A DNA stretch of 64,000 nt from Sodiomyces alkalinus F11 (taxonomy: Eukaryota > Ascomycota > Sordariomycetes > Glomerellales > Plectosphaerellaceae): positions 1,943,394 through 2,007,393 of the forward strand of contig NW_021167080.1 of assembly GCF_003711515.1 (NCBI RefSeq), written 5' to 3'. Made by a program: the position numbers and the translations under genes. Position 1 is the first letter of the stretch; each line of letters starts with the position of its first letter. Below the pieces are notes generated by a model. The model ran no database searches, had not been told where the DNA came from, and was given only the letters and a program-made list of their open reading frames with translations. This document shows positions 34,611 to 46,819 of this stretch, in pieces.

Positions 34611-35751
34611 ATGGCGCGGAATCCTGCCTTCCATCGTCCCCTAGAAATCTACTTCCAACGCTTTTACGACCCCGACCAAACATCAAAGTCCCCCATCTTC
34701 AAGACGGGGAAGAGAGATGCCCTCCTTCTCCGCAGGCAATTCCCAAACACCATCCTCGTGATGCCTGGGTCATACAACCCACCCCACCACGGCCACCTCG
34801 AACTCCTAAAGCACGGCCTCGCCCAGGGCGGCGGAGACCTCAACATCCTAGCCGCCATCGTCATCCCCACCGACGACAGCCGCCTGTCCTCCAAGTTTGC
34901 GGGCCGCCACCGGCCTCTCGTGCTCCCCAAGCACCTCCGCGCCCAGCTGTGGCGCGAGGCCGAGGGCTTACCACCCCACGTCTTCGTCTTCGAGAAGCCG
35001 AATAGCGAATGGGGCGTCTTCCGCGAGCAGGTCGAGCGAGCGACCCGGGCTGACGGCTTCAGAGTTGAGTTCATGGCCCTCGTCGGCCCTGATTACGTCT
35101 CGTTGAGGGGCTTCCATGATCCTTCAAAATGGGGATGCAGGAATACCATGGTCACCGACGCGTGTCGACCCGTGGACTTTGTCGCTGGTGGGATGTATGG
35201 GACCGGGTCCCCGATGCGCCTCTCGGCTTGTGATGAGTGGAGGCATGTCAATTTTAAGCCAGCGGTTGTTCAACGCCTTCTCAGGGCAAAAGAACAGCAG
35301 CATCATGCGAGTGGGAATGATCTTCACGTGGCTGGTGGGTTACATATTCCCCCCCTTTCCTCCTATGATCCTATCTGGCTCTCCCGCTCCAAGTCGGCAA
35401 CCTAAACGCCCCTTTCTAGGAAATATAGCCGGCATCAGCATCGCCAAAGAGTTTGCCAACCTCGAATGCCTCTAGGAGTGCCGTTTTCGTAAACGCGGCG
35501 AGCTCAGCACCAAAATCCGTTTCGTCCCCTGGCGCGAAGCGACGCGCAAGCCGGACGTCTCATCGACCCAGACCCGCCACATCATTGTCTCGTGTGAGAA
35601 CGATGATGACCCCGAGGGCGAACTCACCGGGCTAGCCCTGAGCCCCCACATTTTGGCCCAGTACGTCAAGACCTTGCCGGACCGGAAAGGCCTCGCCATT
35701 CTTGCCGGGGTTCCCAATAAGCGGGATCCCTTTGAGGGCGTTCAGTGGTGA
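34611..35751 (+). pseudogene. Nucleotidylyltransferase-like gene, probably interrupted by an in-frame TAG
   Basis: Exon 1 (34611-35334) encodes MARNPAFHRP through to HVAG. It carries the nucleotidylyltransferase HxGH motif in VMPGSYNPPHHGHLELL and an EFMALVGPDY segment, as in fungal NMN adenylyltransferase-like (Pof1-type) proteins. A typical intron (35335-35419, acceptor TTTCTAG) leads in phase to GNIAGISIAKEFANLECL, then TAG at 35473-35475. The same frame continues as ECRFRKRGELSTKIRFVPW, then VSSTQTRHII and LALSPHILAQYV, to a TGA at 35749-35751. That tail looks like the rest of the catalytic domain, including the SSTxxR-type motif. Either the TAG is a disabling mutation or sequence error, or a 148-nt intron from a weak GTGGCT donor at 35328 uses the TAG as acceptor. 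Under the second model the gene is intact, with 330 codons. Confidence 0.6.
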
Positions 35752-36393
35752 AGGGAAGTCTGTTAGTCTCCGATGTTGTTCATGTTCAGATTACATTGTA
35801 GAGGGAGGCGTGATAGTTGAGGACTCCTAGGAGCTTTACAACTATCAGTCGTTGTGACCATGTCACAGTCGCCATAACGTAGGTCACCCTATACAGAATC
35901 AGAAGAGGCAGGCAGCTCGGATAGATCTTCAACGTCTCACATCACAAGTCGAGCGAACATCTTATATAGTGAATATAGGATGATTAGCCCGTCATTTCCA
36001 TTATTCTACTGGCAAAGATGCGAAGGGAGAGGCGAGTCCCCGGCGCCAAGGATATGATACTGTCCCCCGACAGCCAGCGTGCCGAGGGGATGGGGAAGAC
36101 GAAGTACCAGCGGGCCCGTATGTGGGAGGCCCAGCCGCCGTGGGCGTTGCTTCCGTCTGGGTACTTTTTCGTTGTATGTGCCTGGTCACATTTTTCGTCA
36201 GCAAGGTAGTTGCGATGTCTCCCACTGTCTTGGGGCCGTCGACGCAGAAGCCTTCAAAGGTCTCTGGATAGCCTATTTTGGTGTTGTGGACTTGGGTGCC
36301 AGGGGAAGATTTAATGTTGCAGGGTTGGATGAGAATGGGAATGTCAGAGACTCGTTTCGGATGATATTGATGTAAGTGCTTGAGCAAGAACAG

Positions 36394-36426
<33 letters not shown>

Positions 36427-37418
36427 AAACAAAACCTTCCCAGAGCTTGTCTGGCCGTTGTCAATGGTAGGCCCCAGCAACCGGTGTGAGTCGACCCTCA
36501 CTCACTGAGACCAATGGTGAAGCTAAAACTCAGTGAGCCAAACCACCCACCCATTTCAGTGAGTGTATTCCGGGATATGGCGACACGGAGGGGACGCACA
36601 GAATCATATCGCAACTACCACGTATATGAATGTAGACCTCTATAATATTCATGTCACGATAGGAATATATTCATAATACTTATAAAGTAATACTTGCTCT
36701 ATCAATCAGTGTATGTCTCCGTCACCTTCGACGGACGTAAAACTCTTCAAACCGCCCAGAGACTCGATGAGTGAGTTGCGTCTGGCTGAAAACCCTGTTC
36801 TGACCAAGTCACAGGCGCACTGCGCACTTTCCAACCCCATCCCATCAGTCTTCTCAACTAAAAAGCGACTCCGAGGAGCCGACAAAAATAGCCGGGACTC
36901 GTTCAGAACTGGATTTGCAAGACCCCTTTCGGTTGAAAGTACGAATAATACCTCGTGCATGTACACGTACAGAGTACCGTTGTAGCTGGCGGCACCCGTT
37001 TCCGACCAAACCCCAGCGGTGAGGTCAAAGTGACGTGTACAATGATTCTGGTGTGGGGCCTCCACAACTTTCACCACTTCCACCACAACGACGGAAGAAC
37101 TTCGCTTGATACAGATACACGGTCTCCATCATTTCTGGGAAGCAATCAATCAATCCCATGGTCCTTCAGAATCCTGAAAGAGCATTCCTACGAAGTACTA
37201 CTCCGTACTGTGGAAGTTTCCATACACTTTTGGACTCCACGCCGAATGGACCGACGGATCATACCGTGATCCTGGTTTACGGTCCAAGAATGGTGAGATC
37301 ATTCCGTAACGGGGATCCGCTCAGCAATAAACGCTGACGCCCAGCAAACCGAAAAAGGATGCGATGCGACCAAGCCATCCGGCAAGCTTTTGCCCAACGT
37401 ACGAATACAGTAAGAGAC
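35752..37418. other. Intergenic region with an orphan coding-like patch
   Basis: A minus-strand patch at about 35986-36240 reads like coding DNA but has no visible start or family (see findings). A compound AT/GT microsatellite follows at 36394-36427. AT-rich sequence occurs at 36600-36710, and paired TACGAAGTA/TACTCCGTA motifs at 37189-37207. No gene can be supported. Confidence 0.45.
36394..36427. repeat. Compound (TA)n(TG)n microsatellite
   Basis: Alternating TA units pass directly into TG units. Confidence 0.9.
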
Positions 37419-37607
37419 TACAGTTCAACTAACCATTGCCCCCCCCCTACTGAACTGTACTAGCTTAGCGAGCAATGGTCGGGTGAGGTCTAAAGGCTAT
37501 AGCAATGGTCAGGTCAGGTCAGATCTACGCTAGCAGGTAGCACAGGGTCAATGGTCAGGTCACTAAGGTACACTAGGGGGGGGGGGGCAATGGTCAGTTG
37601 AACTGTA
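37419..37607. mobile_element. Candidate MITE, 189 bp with inverted terminal repeats
   Basis: The left end reads TACAGTTCAACTAACCATTG followed by C9 and TA. The right end, on the reverse strand, reads TACAGTTCAACTGACCATTG followed by C12 and TA. The arms of about 30 bp therefore match except for one base and the C-run length. Each end begins with TA, which could be the TA target duplication of Tc1/mariner elements, with CAGT as the true terminus. There is no coding capacity. The interior contains two further CAATGGTC(A/G)GGT units (37473, 37503) and one at 37549, so it is built largely from the end sequence. Non-autonomous mariner-type origin is inferred. No second copy was seen in this window. 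Confidence 0.6.
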
Positions 37608-40600
37608 ACCTCTACAGTAATTAACTTCTTTATTACACGTGTAGTAGCAAAAAGCCCCCTCTCCGCCCGTCAACGTGGCTCCTTCGTGTTCGCTTACTTT
37701 AGCTAGGGTTCTTCCTCCTAAGTGGGCAAATGGAGTGAAGACCCAACCCTCCACGACGACGTGGCTACTGCAAGGTACCGGAGTCGGGACGGGAAGCGTT
37801 AGGGAAAGAGTAATAACCCATAAAAACAAGGTGAAAAAAGCCCCATGTACTTGTACTTTTTCTCTTTTAAAGAAAAAGCCGCAATATCATGTTCTCGACT
37901 CTTCTGCCAACGCAGGTACCCAACCAGAAAAATGGGGCGCAATGCGACCCTGAGGCTTTTGCGATGAACTTGCGTAAGCCGTTCTCACCATCCCTGCGGA
38001 GACCTGGAAAAGAACGCTGGACCCCGACCGACTTGTTCCACTCGCTCTCAAGGGAGGAATAAGCGCGGCTAAAGGCGGAAATGTTTTCGTGACTCATTCA
38101 TGGGAAGAAAGGACGCAAGAGACGAAAGCTCTGCATCGGGGAAAACTACTCGTGCGAGCAATCAATTATTGAGCAACTCGCGGGATGGAGATGGAGATGT
38201 CAGCCGATTGCGCTGAGGCTACCATTGCTATCGGCGTCAGTGTCCGAGGGTACGGCTAAGCAGGGCAGCCTGTGCACTCACTCGACTTGCTTCGTCCCGA
38301 ATTATTTCCTGGAGTACCTAAGATCTGGAGGACTCTAAGATCTGATATGAGATACGCACTTACCAATTGCCGTCAGGGGGTCCAGGCGAAATGACGCACG
38401 GTCGTCATGTCACGGTCCAGTCGGCGACAGACTCAATCCGTACGAGGCAGGCCGCTCACCTGCACATCGTTCTCCCGGCCCGGTTAGAACACATGGCACA
38501 CGCAAGGCGGGGACAGCGGGAAGGTTCGTTTGACGTGTTGACGTGTTGACGTGGTGGTCATGATCCCGTGGGATGGGACGTACATACCACATGGGAGTAT
38601 GTAGATGGATAAGTTGGACAGCCCGCGGCGGATGGAACATGAACGCCAGCGGACGGGAGATACCGTGGTGGTGGTGACTCTCACAATATGCTTTAAGCGA
38701 CTTTGTTCGGGTCCAGGTCACGCCGTTTCGAAGACTTTTCTTCAGAGGACCGTTTCCGTTTACAGATTCATCATTCCGTTGCTCTTTCAGTTTCCCATAT
38801 CATATTCCCGTTCCCCGCCCGTTCAAAAATTGCCGACGTTCAACGAAATGCCTAGTTCCTCCCCGCAACCCCGCGAAAAAGCAGGCGGTTTCGTGGAGCT
38901 AAGAGAACAAGTCTCTCGACGGTTACAACGGACGCTGACGCCAACCTAGCGGGTAGCTAGGCGGTACAAGAAGAGAACCTATATGCATACGGGCTAGGTG
39001 CAGCTCCGTCTTCAGATCGCCAGATCATAAGATGGGCACAATGGCCTAATAAATGGCGAACAGAGTCGTCAAGTCATTGACGCAAGAGGCGTGCATTCAC
39101 GTTATGCCTTCCCGTTGGGAGAAGATCCTCATTACGAAGTACTTCGTGCGGACTTGAGAAACAGGAATAGGAAAATGACAGACGAACGGGGAGCTAGAGG
39201 AAAAACCCCCGATGGCTAGGCCAATCGGCTGAAGAGGGGTGACACTGCCGACCGAATCATTAGCGGCTCTTTAGCGATAAGAATTTGAGACACAAACCCC
39301 TAGCCCGTCCAGACTTTTGGGACCGAAATTTGCTTCTTAACCGTTTCTAGTGCCGTCAGTGGCGTTCGCCGGTCGCCGGCGCGGTTGAAAATTCTTCCCC
39401 CTCTCGGTCGTCGACGGATTGATGACTGACCCAACAGTTTGAGCTACCGTCTCGGACGGCTGAGAGCGTGTTGCATTCTATGCGCCTGGAAGGGATTGGA
39501 CCCGAGACGGGACATAATAAAGGAATCACATGCCAATCGATCGGAGGACGACCTCACTTGCTTTCTATAAAATGGGAAGGGGTTAGGTATAGCCGGGCTG
39601 TGGGAGCTATAGATTTTACACACTGGGCCAGGGATAGGAAGGATAAAGGGCGAGAGATACGTTGTAGGTAGGCAGTGCTAAACCCTATGGTATTGTAGGG
39701 TCACAGAGAAAATAAAGAAAATAGAAAACAGAGCAACGAAGCGCAAGCTCAGATTAGGATCGCGATCGAAAGCATTAGTACATACTTCGATTTGTAGCGG
39801 CTAATGAGAGAATGGAAAACAGGATCAGGTCGGTAGTTTAGTATTTTACCACGCATCACCCTGACGTAACAGCGCAGGAAATCGCGCAAGGCAAGGCAGT
39901 CTCGATGTAATCCCTGAACGAACGAACGAACCCTACCAGTTTCTGTTGCGGGTTTGTTGATTGTTGCTCCGGGAGTAAGAACTGGGACCCGGACAAGGCG
40001 GGGCCCGGAAAGATCGCCATTAAAAGAAACGACAAGGTCTAGACGCAAAAGGCCCCTGGCTATCCTCACCGCTGGACCGAGGTCAAGGGGCCAAAAACTG
40101 CTTGTTCTGGTTCCGTGTTTCTGCTTCGCGTCGTGTCGTGGCTGCTCACCGTCCCATCTTTCTGCTTCACCGCCGCGCCGGGTCACGACAATTCCCCAGC
40201 CTCGTCTCTCCACAGGAGCCATGTTTCAACGCATTATGCTAGGGCCTGTTCCCCTAGGGCGGGGGGGCCAAAGCTCTCTACAGCCCTACGCCGTAGTACG
40301 CGGAGTATCCGTGCATGTCGATGAATTGACCATCATGCGAAAAGTGCTGGCTGCCATCCGAGGAGTTTCCGAGGCCCATTGTGTCTTGAAACCGTCAGCT
40401 TAGTACGGAGTATCGCCTGGTCGGTAGGAGGAGGATAGAACAGAGGCATTGAAAATAGACTGCGTCGCCACCTCGCAGTACACACGTAGGTAAAGCATAA
40501 CGAAGGAAGAATCTCGCAATTTTAACATTCGCCTCTCTGCCACCTGGGGGACCTTTTTTATTTTATTTTAATTCAGGTTTATTAAAGTCCGTATGCAACC

Positions 40601-43600
40601 CTGAAGTTATGCCAGACTGTTCGCCTGGGGACCTGGGAGGCTTGGTATAAGCTTAAAAAAAAAAAAAGGACCTGGGAGGCAAGGTGGAACGGGAGCTCTG
40701 GGGCAATGTTTGGGTCACCGTCTGGCTTTTGCGTTTGTTTTTGCGTGTTGAACGCTTTCGTAGGCATCCGTAATTAATTCCGTGACCGTTATGTGCCCAT
40801 TGCTCACGAATAACTGGGTGGTTGGGCCCCGGAGGCAGGAAAAAGAGGGAAAAAGAAAGAAACCCCCCCCACATCATGAAAAAGCAACGGTGGAAGGGAC
40901 CGTACAACGTATTCCGTACCAAACCAACCCTACGTCTCCGTAGATCCTTTCTGCTGTCGGCACATACGAATACGTATTCTGGTAGACACAAAGTGGGCAC
41001 GACCTACAACGTAATAAGGAGAGAGGTACGTTGTACCTCCCAGAAACGGAGAAAGCCGCCCGTAACTCCGTACCCTCCAAACCGAAAAGAAACGGTTCCT
41101 GGATCCGCAGCGAGGGTGATCCTGGACTTTGGTTGCATCAGGCAACCAGGGATCACCAAAGCCTAGAACACAACCCGTTCGGATTCTGATTCTGGATGCG
41201 CCTGTCAAAACGCGAATCCTTTTCGGCGGATAGTGCCAGCCCCTCCCGGGAATCGAATCGTGGCTTGCCACCTCGGCCTCACGCAAGTCGCGTATCGGTG
41301 ACCTTGACCTCTCGGGGGGACGTCTTCTGGTGTCCAGGAGGGCCGAACGGAGAAACGTCAAGTGGTCTGTTCCCATTACATACATATTCCATGACGGTTA
41401 TTACAATGGTGACTTGTAAGATAATAGAAGAGTATCCGTTTCTTCGTAAACGGACGAATTCTCAAATAATAATAAAAATAAAAATAAAAAACCCCCAAGG
41501 TGTCCCCACTGAGAGAGTTTCTGGACTGGTCTTTTTCGCCGTTTGATCCACCGTCGATGAGGGCGTTGGTTGGCAACGTGGAAACATGGGACCTTTTCAG
41601 CCCAACTAACAGACGGCTGAGTCCCCATTGGGCCGTTGCCCTGAGAATGAGAAAACTGGTGGACGGCCCACACCATGTTGGAGCCCTAACCGGCAATCAG
41701 GAACGTCTCAACGCCGAGGCATTCCAGTTCTAGACAAGCTTATCCTGAGCTGAGCCCTAATCCATCAACGTCTTTGGTACCCATGTGAGAAACAAGTTTT
41801 GGTACAGAGTTGCGCACGAAGAAACAAAGGCATCAAAAGAGGGGACGTGTAGAAAAACATCAACAAACAAAACAACAACAACAAACAAACCCCACGGTTC
41901 ATGCAACAGAGGATGTACGAGCAGAGGCATACATATGTGTGAGAGAGAATCCGTCGCTCCGCGTATTCACAGATTGACGATTGAAGATAAGTACGGAGTA
42001 AGATCCGGAGAAACCATCATCTTCGTCGAACGCTCGAAGTGGAAATCGCAGAATTGGGCCTCGCGGGCACTACCCCACCAAAAAAGGACCAAAAAAAGAA
42101 GAAAGGAGGAAAGGAACTTCGAAGGAAGGAAATAAAGCATGTCAGATTGCTATATTCAGAGGTCATGATCTCCATCTTTCGGATGTAGCCACCTACCTCA
42201 TCCTCCTTATTAGCCGTGCTACTCATCGTGGTTGTAGCTCTTATCGTACAAAGTGTTTGTTTGCAGAGTGTTGGGGACTGCTTCCTACATCCTACCCTAC
42301 CTACCTTATCTCAATCACCGGGCATTATCGGCGGGTTGGCGGGCATTGCCCTAAGCGACGCCGGCACGCGAGGCGACGATGACTCGGACGTGGCATATTA
42401 ACATAGAAAATACTTCGTAGAAGGGGAAAGGAGGAGGGTAGAATTGCGATGATGAGATTTACACTTCGGGGTGAAGGCCCGTAAAAAGTAGTGGGGAGAA
42501 AGGGCCATGGTCAATTTATTGAAAGACTCATAGTAGGGGCAAGAGTAGATATACTCAAGAGACAGTGCGCGGTTTTACTATGCACTAAGGTAAGATCGGA
42601 TAAAAAGGTTATCTCTATATTCTCCTTATATAAACCGAAAATGGCACGTGCTTATGTATAGGCACAGTATCCTCTGAGCCTTTTTAAACTGTCTGAAGTA
42701 TAGGCACATTTCTTAGGATGATGTGCTTTTTGTTACCCTTCCTTTACAGTATTACAATGTGGATGACCTAAGCGTTCTTCTACGCAGTGTTACACGGTGT
42801 CTCGAGTGGGCCCTTGCCATAGCAGATAGTTTTCTCCTCTTTCCCTGCCCCTCCGATAAATCCTAGTTCTATGGGTCTCGCTCCTGCCTAGGGGCCTTGC
42901 CCATGCCAGTTTTGCCTTCCCGTCTCCGCCGTCCCACTACGACTATCGCCGCCTCTACCTTATACTGCGTACTCCGTAATACTAAGTACGTTGTACTTCG
43001 TGCACTCTCTTCCGTTACCCACACCTACACTACACGGACCATGGACATGGACGCTCAGCTGGTGCTCCAGTTTCTTCATACCTGACTTCGGGGATCTGAT
43101 CTGGCTCTGACATAGCCCACCCGAGTCCCCATTTTCTAAAAGTCTTCCCGCGCAACCTACTTTACTATCCTTATTTCCTTTCCATTCTTTCATGTCACGA
43201 TAGCCTCGCAGCAACAGCAGGTCGGTCTCGTCGCCATCTTCTGCGTCCTCCTCCTTTCTCGTCGTCCTGTGTCTTGTGCTTCCTATCACCGACGGACAGG
43301 ACCATCCCACAGACCAGACCCGGCCGACCGACCACCTTACTTGGCATCCATCTCCTTCCTGTAGGGCGTCCGTCCAGCCCCATTCGACAAAGGGAAAAAA
43401 AGAGACGGGCCTCCGGAAAGCAGCAGCCCCAGAGATAATTCATCTGTACCCAACCGCCCACGACCACGCGAAGACGACCCTGGAGCGCATCACGCATCAC
43501 ACCGCACATGCTTCTGCAGACGCCTTTTGATCCACTCATTGTTGTCTCCCGCCCCTCCTTCGAACACGTCTTCAACAGAATCTACATCCCTCGTACATAA

Positions 43601-44931
43601 CCGCATGTCGGCCGTACCCTGTAGCCACTCAAATCGGCCCTGGACTCCTGGACCCCCCGTTTGACACCAAATCACAAATCGTCAACCCAACCGGTCCCAG
43701 TCACCTGCAGACCAGACTGATACCATCCGCCCCAGTCTTGACTATTCTTATTATTATTCTTATTCGTTTCTTCTTCACGTCGCGCAGTCGCTCACCTGTC
43801 AACCACCACCGGACGAACATTTCAGTCGACAACACACACCCACACGTGTGCTATCTGTCTTTGTCACAGGTTGTTTCGTTTCTGGTCCCCGCTATCCGGC
43901 CTTGTCCGAACCTGAGTGCCTCTGAGAGTCTCTCATCTCTCTTCCGCACTTTGCTCCTCTTCTGCGTACACGTCCCTGGTCTCTGTTCCGCCCAAGTCGA
44001 CCCGACCTCTGCCACTCTCCCACCCGTATGAGCACCCGACCGACCAGTCGACTAAAGTATAGCCGCCCGCTCGTACACGTGGGACCCGATTTCGACCGCC
44101 CCAGGAACCCTGCGAGAAATTGGACGGATTAGAGCCCGGCGAGAGCACATACCCCCCAGGGCCCCCGCGACACGTATCAACCTAAGCCCACATGACTTGG
44201 GTATTAGCAGCTATCTCCAGTCACTAAAGAGAGGCGGCGGCGCTACTGTGGAGACCGTCCATTCGTTTGGCAGTAGTTTTGGCTTCAAACACCAAGAAAG
44301 GTCACGACGCGAACGACCTCAACAACGACGGGGCATCCGCTTGAGCTTCATCGTCTCTGCCTCTTGCTCCCCGGATTTTCCTCAGCCCGACCACATAGAG
44401 GCAGTTCCCCCCACGACAGCGTGTCACGCAAGTACAAGCTCTCTACTTGGGGAATCCTGCTTTGTCTGACACCACACCGCACCACACCACACCGCACCGC
44501 CCACCACCCGCATCATACCGCCTAAGGAGCCGCGTCTTGTCCGGAAGCTGAGGCCCAATCCTGTTAGACCGAGACGTGTCAACGTGAGGCAGCGAACAGG
44601 CCCGACAACCAAAGTGCCTTGTCGCACCCGGCTTCTCCCCCCGCTCTCTCGGACCCCCATCCCGACGGCAGTCACTTTAACAACTACATACCTCCCCCTG
44701 CCCTGCCCTGCCCCTCGAACGAACTCTTCCCCAGTTTTCGTTTTTTCCCCCCGGTTTCGTTTTACCACACCAAACTGGACCGTTTTAGGAATTCAAACCT
44801 TGCTCCTACGCCACCCCCAGCTCGCCCCAGGAAAGACTTAATAGTATACTGTCACCAAAAACCAGAGCAACAACCAACGGCGAACACCAGAACACCCGGC
44901 GACAAGTCTCGCCGCAAACTCCTGCAACAAC
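37608..44931. other. 7.3-kb region without a confident gene
   Basis: No open frame here shows family resemblance or spliced continuity. Visible items are three tandem TGACGTGT-type units at 38530-38551, a 14-bp palindrome ACGAAGTACTTCGT at 39134-39147, TACGRAGTA motifs at 39133, 40404, 41992, 42411 and 42970, an A-run at 40655-40667, an AAAAAT repeat at 41470-41490, a repeated GTATAGGCACA at 42656 and 42700, and a CACACCGCACC repeat at 44473-44500. From about 42.8 kb to 44.9 kb the plus strand is strongly pyrimidine-rich, suggesting a long promoter or leader for the gene at 44932. Confidence 0.45.
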
Positions 44932-46819
44932 ATGTCGCCAAAGCTAAAACCATTACTTTTACCACAGCTTGTCGAGGAGCGCAAGAGGATGGAGGTCTAT
45001 CAGCAGTTCGACATGGATGATGATCGCCAATATGTCTACTACACCCACAACTCGTCATCCTCCGACATCACATCTCCCGTTACGCCCACCTTCTCGGCCA
45101 AGGGACACCTACGATGCTCCAGTTCGACATCCTCTTTGGATGTTCCCATTATGTTGGATACTCCCGCCTCGCCTTGTACACCGAGCGCACCCGTTCCCAG
45201 CCTCACCCCCGCACCTGCGCTTGTTTCTAGCAAACGCCAGCTGCCAGATGTGGAAGAGGAACCGGCCGAGCGCGATGATCAGGACACTGTTGTGTCTGAC
45301 CAGTTCGACCTGTACGACTGCCTGTGTAAGTTGCCCCTCCGTCGCCAATATGTCCTTGCCGAGGAGGACGATGGAACCCCCAATCTGACGGGCCCGCGTG
45401 TGGGTGTTTATAGGCGATGATCCATGTGTCCACCCCGACGGAGGTGACATGATCTTGACCGGGTACGGCGGCGACGACGACGGAATAGACTACGACTATG
45501 GCTTCACCAGCGATTTCACCAATGCAAGCCAGATGATGGCGGCCAAGCGCAAAGGGGAGCTGTATGGTCTTGCGACGCGCGTCAGCACTCGGTTGTCCAA
45601 CTTGTCGCGGTGGAAGTCGTCCAAGAGGTCCGTGTCGCAGATCCGGTCGCCAACAACCGATGTTAGCTTCGAGCGAACCCTCTATCTCACATCACCTACC
45701 GCGTCCAGTCGGTCGTCTTCCCTCTCGCTCCATTCTCGCCGCCGGCCAGCAGACCGATCTAGCGAACCTCCCTTGCCGACCGGTGCCGCGCGCGCTTTCT
45801 GGGCTAGTGACGAGGACATCGCAGCGCCGCCGTGCTTGACGGTCGACCCTGACGGAGAAGACGACGAAAGCGGCCGACTCAAGGGCACGAGCCTCGAACG
45901 TGAGCGTGCACTTGCCGCGACGCCGCTGTTGCCCCCTTTGCTCACCGGGGTGGCCAAGGAAGGACCGCAAGAGTCTCCGCTCCAGTCGCCTTCTGTCGCA
46001 CCGTCCACAAGTGGCCTGCCCGAGGTGCCCTCCTTTCCAGCTGCGTCTCGAGAGCCGTCTCAAGCACCCACTCCTGGGCTTAGTACCGTGCCGTCCTATT
46101 CATCACTCCGGCCTTTCCAAGACGAGCAGCAACAGGCCCAACCGGAGGCAGTTGTTCAACAGCAGCAACAGCAGCAGTCGGCCGCGACGGCCCCTGTGTT
46201 TATGCAAGAGATGGACGAATGGTCTGATCGGCTTGGCCACGCCAACTTCACCATTCAGCCCCAGCCATACCTGCCCGAAGAGGCCGCGCCCGATTCCCTG
46301 CAGCAGCTTGTCGCGGACTGGGAGGCGGCACGCATCAACTACACCAAACACATCGTGCGCACGGGCGAAAACTACGGCCAGACGTCCAAGATTTATGCGT
46401 TGACCGAGGCAAAGTGGGCGGAAATCGACGGCGCGTGGCGGGAGGCGCACGAGACCACATTGAGACGGGTCCCTTCCCTGGCTCAGGCTGCTTCGAAGAC
46501 GGAGGAACCGGTGCCGTCGTTTGTCCCCGTCCGGAGTACGAGCGCGCATCACAGAGCGTCCCGCAGCAGGAGCCGCGGCCGTGCTCGCGGTAGGAGCCGG
46601 GCCGGTAGCGCCAGCGTGGTGGCCATGCCGCCTTCGATGACGCCAGCAGCGGCGATGCTTCCACAGCTGGTGGACGCCCAGGGGAAATTTCCGGAGCGTG
46701 GAGACGAGGACATTGTCGGTCCCATGGTTCGCGAGGCTTGCATGGCGGCGGACATGGGCGACGACCGCAGGAACCGGTTCTGGAAGCAGCTGGCCGACAA
46801 AGTCGGGCTGCGAAGATGA
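44932..46819 (+). CDS. Unknown Ser/Pro-rich protein
   Basis: Two exons (44932-45325, 45414-46819) join in phase to 599 residues. The 88-nt intron has donor GTAAGT and acceptor TATAG, and reading through it would stop the frame at once. I do not recognise a family. The N-terminal part has an acidic patch (EVYQQFDMDDDRQYVYYTH) and Ser/Thr/Pro runs; FDLYDCLCDDPC spans the splice junction. A Ser/Arg block (VSTRLSNLSRWKSSKRSVSQ) follows, then GAARAFWASDEDI, a short Gln run and a helical, better-conserved-looking segment DWEAARINYTKHIVRTGENYG with EAKWAEIDGAWREAHE. An Arg/Ser-rich RSRSRGRARGRSRAG tract and a short C-terminal helix (RNRFWKQLADKVGLRR) end it. The composition suggests a mostly disordered, phosphorylated regulator. 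The long pyrimidine-rich upstream region fits a tightly controlled gene. Confidence 0.7.

Noticed and set aside
41200..41310. tRNA-like stretch on the minus strand (GATTCGATTCCCGGG)
   Set aside because: The T-loop-like word is present but the flanking 5-nt arms do not pair, and no acceptor or anticodon stem can be drawn.
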